A DNA stretch of 15,648 bases from Candidatus Bathyarchaeota archaeon (GTDB taxonomy: Archaea > Thermoproteota > Bathyarchaeia > RBG-16-48-13 > GCA-020355125), in contig JAUWJG010000015.1 of NCBI GenBank assembly GCA_030607815.1, positions 1-15,648 of the forward strand, written 5' to 3'. Of this stretch, positions 14,025 through 15,648 are shown piece after piece. A model generated the notes under the pieces. It was not told where the DNA came from. It ran no database searches and saw only the letters and a program-made list of their open reading frames with translations. The first letter of the stretch is position 1, and the number at the start of each line of letters is the position of its first letter. Position numbers and translations under genes: made by a program.

Positions 14025-14579
14025 TTGTATGAGATTAGATGGCATGGAAGAGGTGGACAGGGCGCATGGACAGCAAGTTTGTTAATGGCTCAATCTGCCC
14101 TTCTTGAAGAAAAATATGTTCAATCATTCCCCGAATTTGGACCAGAACGGATGGGAGCACCAATAAGAGCTTTTACAAGGATAAGCGACAAACAGATAGA
14201 TCTCCATTGTGGTGTATATGAACCAGAGATAGTCGTAGTTTTAGACCCAACGATATTAAGAACGGTTAATGTGCTCGATGGATTACCAGAAAATGGAACC
14301 TTGATTGTGAATGAGCGAAAAAGTCCAGAAATGCTTCGAAAGGAACAAAAAATCGTTGGAAGAAAAATTTGGGTTATTCCAGCTACAGACATATCCATTG
14401 AAATTTTGGGAAGGGACATACCGAATACAGCGATGCTCGGTGCTACTATTAAAGCTACAGGAATTGTTAAACTTGAGAGCCTCATGGAAGCGACAAAGAA
14501 AAGATTTCAGGGGAAGATTGGAGAATTGAACGTTAAAGTGATAAAAAGAGCATATAATGAGGTAATTTTAAATGAGTAA
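14025..14579 (+). CDS. porG: Pyruvate:ferredoxin oxidoreductase gamma subunit
   Basis: Gamma subunit of the four-subunit oxidoreductase that converts pyruvate and CoA to acetyl-CoA and CO2, reducing ferredoxin. The glycine-rich opening EIRWHGRGGQGAW (3-15), SFPEFGPERMGAP and RISDKQI are diagnostic of the gamma domain. Length 184 is typical. Translation probably starts at TTG 14025, because the family begins with this motif almost at once and no ATG is available in frame. The last 8 bases overlap the delta gene. Gene order gamma-delta-alpha is that of archaeal POR/VOR operons. The neighbouring alpha chain reads more like POR than VOR, so pyruvate is the best substrate guess. Confidence 0.93.
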   Translation: MYEIRWHGRGGQGAWTASLLMAQSALLEEKYVQSFPEFGPERMGAPIRAFTRISDKQIDLHCGVYEPEIVVVLDPTILRTVNVLDGLPENGTLIVNERKSPEMLRKEQKIVGRKIWVIPATDISIEILGRDIPNTAMLGATIKATGIVKLESLMEATKKRFQGKIGELNVKVIKRAYNEVILNE

Positions 14580-14850
14580 AAAGCAGGTAGAACGGGGATG
14601 GAAAAGTATACCGATAGGAGGAGTCTGTTGGAAATCATCTGAAGATTATTTAACCGGTGATTGGAGATCAAACAGGCCCATTCTTGACTTAGATAAGTGT
14701 ACTAGCTGTCTGCTTTGTCACATATATTGTCCAGACAGCAGTATTAGTTGGGATGGAAAGAAAATAACCATTAATTATGATTATTGCAAAGGATGTGGAA
14801 TCTGCGCAAAGGAATGCCCCGTTAGCGCAATAGAGATGATTAAGGAATGA
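14572..14850 (+). CDS. porD: Pyruvate:ferredoxin oxidoreductase delta subunit (2x 4Fe-4S ferredoxin)
   Basis: Electron-transfer subunit carrying two 4Fe-4S clusters that pass electrons from the thiamine centre to ferredoxin. Two full motifs are visible: CTSCLLCHIYCP (Cys43, 46, 49, 53) and CKGCGICAKECP (Cys72, 75, 78, 82). The N-terminal extension with IPIGGVCW and a TGDWRSNRP segment is normal for delta chains. Length 92 is slightly short of the usual 100. ATG overlaps the gamma gene by 8 bases, and its stop overlaps the alpha ATG by an ATGA, so the three are tightly coupled. Confidence 0.95.
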   Translation: MSKKQVERGWKSIPIGGVCWKSSEDYLTGDWRSNRPILDLDKCTSCLLCHIYCPDSSISWDGKKITINYDYCKGCGICAKECPVSAIEMIKE

Positions 14851-15648
14851 TTGAGATGAATATCAAACAGAAAATGGTTGGAATAAATGGCGATGAAGCT
14901 GCAGCATATGCTTTTAAACAATGTAATGTAGACTTGCTATCCGCTTATCCGATAACACCGCAAACAATAATCGTGGAAAAATTCTCCGAATATGTAGCGA
15001 ATGGTGAAGTGGAAACAGAATTCGTAACTGTGGAAAGCGAACATAGTGCAATGTCAGTATGTATAGGAGGAGCTGCGGCTGGTGGAAGAGTCTGCACAGC
15101 AACTGCTTCAGCTGGATTAGCGCTCATGCATGAAATGGTCTTCATAGCAGCAAGTCATAGGTTACCAATAGTGATGACCGTTGCCAGTAGAGCATTGAGT
15201 GGTCCAATCAACATCCATCCAGATCATAGTGATAGTATGGCTGAGAGAGATTCTTCGTGGATTCAACTCTATGCGGAGAATCCGCAAGAAGTGTACGATA
15301 CAGTAATTCAAGCATTCAAGATAGCTGAGGACCCAACGGTTCAATTACCTTGTATGGTAATGTTTGACGGATTCATTGTAAGCCATACACTTCAAAATGT
15401 TTTTGTCTTACCCGACAATGTAGTCGCTAAGTTCGTCGGTCAGAGAAAAATTCCGAAGATTAACGTGATGGGTAGAGAAATTGAGTATAAACTTGATGTG
15501 GAAAATCCAATAACGATGGGTCCATTGGCTTTATTTGATTACTATTTCGAACATAAAAGACAGCAAGAAGAGGCTATAAAGAATGCAAAGCAGATTATCT
15601 GCGATGTAAATGATGAATTTGCTCAAGTTTCTGGAAGAAAATATGGAA
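14847..15648 (+). CDS. porA: Pyruvate:ferredoxin oxidoreductase alpha subunit, 5' part
   Basis: Alpha subunit, contributing to the thiamine-diphosphate and pyruvate sites; 267 codons are present and the rest lies beyond the window. Seen: AYPITPQT (33-40), TVESEHSAMS (61-70), TATASAGLALMHEM (84-97), SRALSGPINIHPDHSD (114-129), RDSSWIQLYAEN (134-145) and MFDGFIVSH (172-180). These match POR alpha chains closely, the RALSxPINI segment in particular. The first ATG overlaps the delta stop (ATGA). A second in-frame ATG at 14856 has a better-placed AAGGA site and may be the real start. The beta subunit gene is expected next. Confidence 0.95.
   Translation, partial: MIEMNIKQKMVGINGDEAAAYAFKQCNVDLLSAYPITPQTIIVEKFSEYVANGEVETEFVTVESEHSAMSVCIGGAAAGGRVCTATASAGLALMHEMVFIAASHRLPIVMTVASRALSGPINIHPDHSDSMAERDSSWIQLYAENPQEVYDTVIQAFKIAEDPTVQLPCMVMFDGFIVSHTLQNVFVLPDNVVAKFVGQRKIPKINVMGREIEYKLDVENPITMGPLALFDYYFEHKRQQEEAIKNAKQIICDVNDEFAQVSGRKYG

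Noticed and set aside
14120..14485. 121-codon minus-strand ORF
   Set aside because: Antisense to the clearly conserved por gamma gene.

Overview
The window is about 15.6 kb of AT-rich archaeal chromosome. The evidence is archaeal EF-2, Hel308, archaeal MCM, two GINS proteins, a PriS/PriL primase, aIF2-alpha, Nop10, ribosomal proteins S27e and L44e, and TATA-box promoters with short leaders. The EF-2 N-terminus and general gene content look most like the TACK side of the archaea (for example a Bathyarchaeia or Thermoproteota relative). That placement is a guess without a tree.

Positions 1-10747 are all on the minus strand and form a replication-translation block. In transcription order it reads priL-priS; gins51; L44e-S27e-aIF2alpha-nop10; gins23-mcm; hel308; and the 5' part of the EF-2 gene, which runs off the left edge. 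The CMG-type helicase core (MCM, Gins23, Gins51), both primase subunits and a fork-repair helicase therefore sit around four translation or ribosome-biogenesis genes. TATA-like boxes suggest about six transcription units. Inside the units, genes are coupled by short gaps, Shine-Dalgarno sites overlapping stop codons, or a GTGA overlap. Hel308 carries an in-frame 169-residue mini-intein with no room for a homing endonuclease, placed exactly in the conserved HHAGL motif.

At about 10.75-10.88 kb the direction changes. pyrI, the regulatory subunit of aspartate carbamoyltransferase, runs on the plus strand without a pyrB neighbour. It is followed by about 730 bases without a convincing intact gene, holding what look like decayed reading frames on both strands. 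Then come an oddly short GlcNAc-1-phosphate-transferase-like membrane protein (missing its first helix, with a changed catalytic-site residue), a small membrane-anchored zinc-ribbon protein on the minus strand, and a divergent single-pass membrane protein. The last two appear to share one palindromic TATA element.

From 14025 to the right edge lies a pyruvate:ferredoxin oxidoreductase operon in the order gamma-delta-alpha. The alpha gene is cut by the window end; beta is expected just outside. It indicates anaerobic, ferredoxin-based central carbon metabolism.

No tRNA, rRNA, CRISPR array or insertion sequence was recognised.
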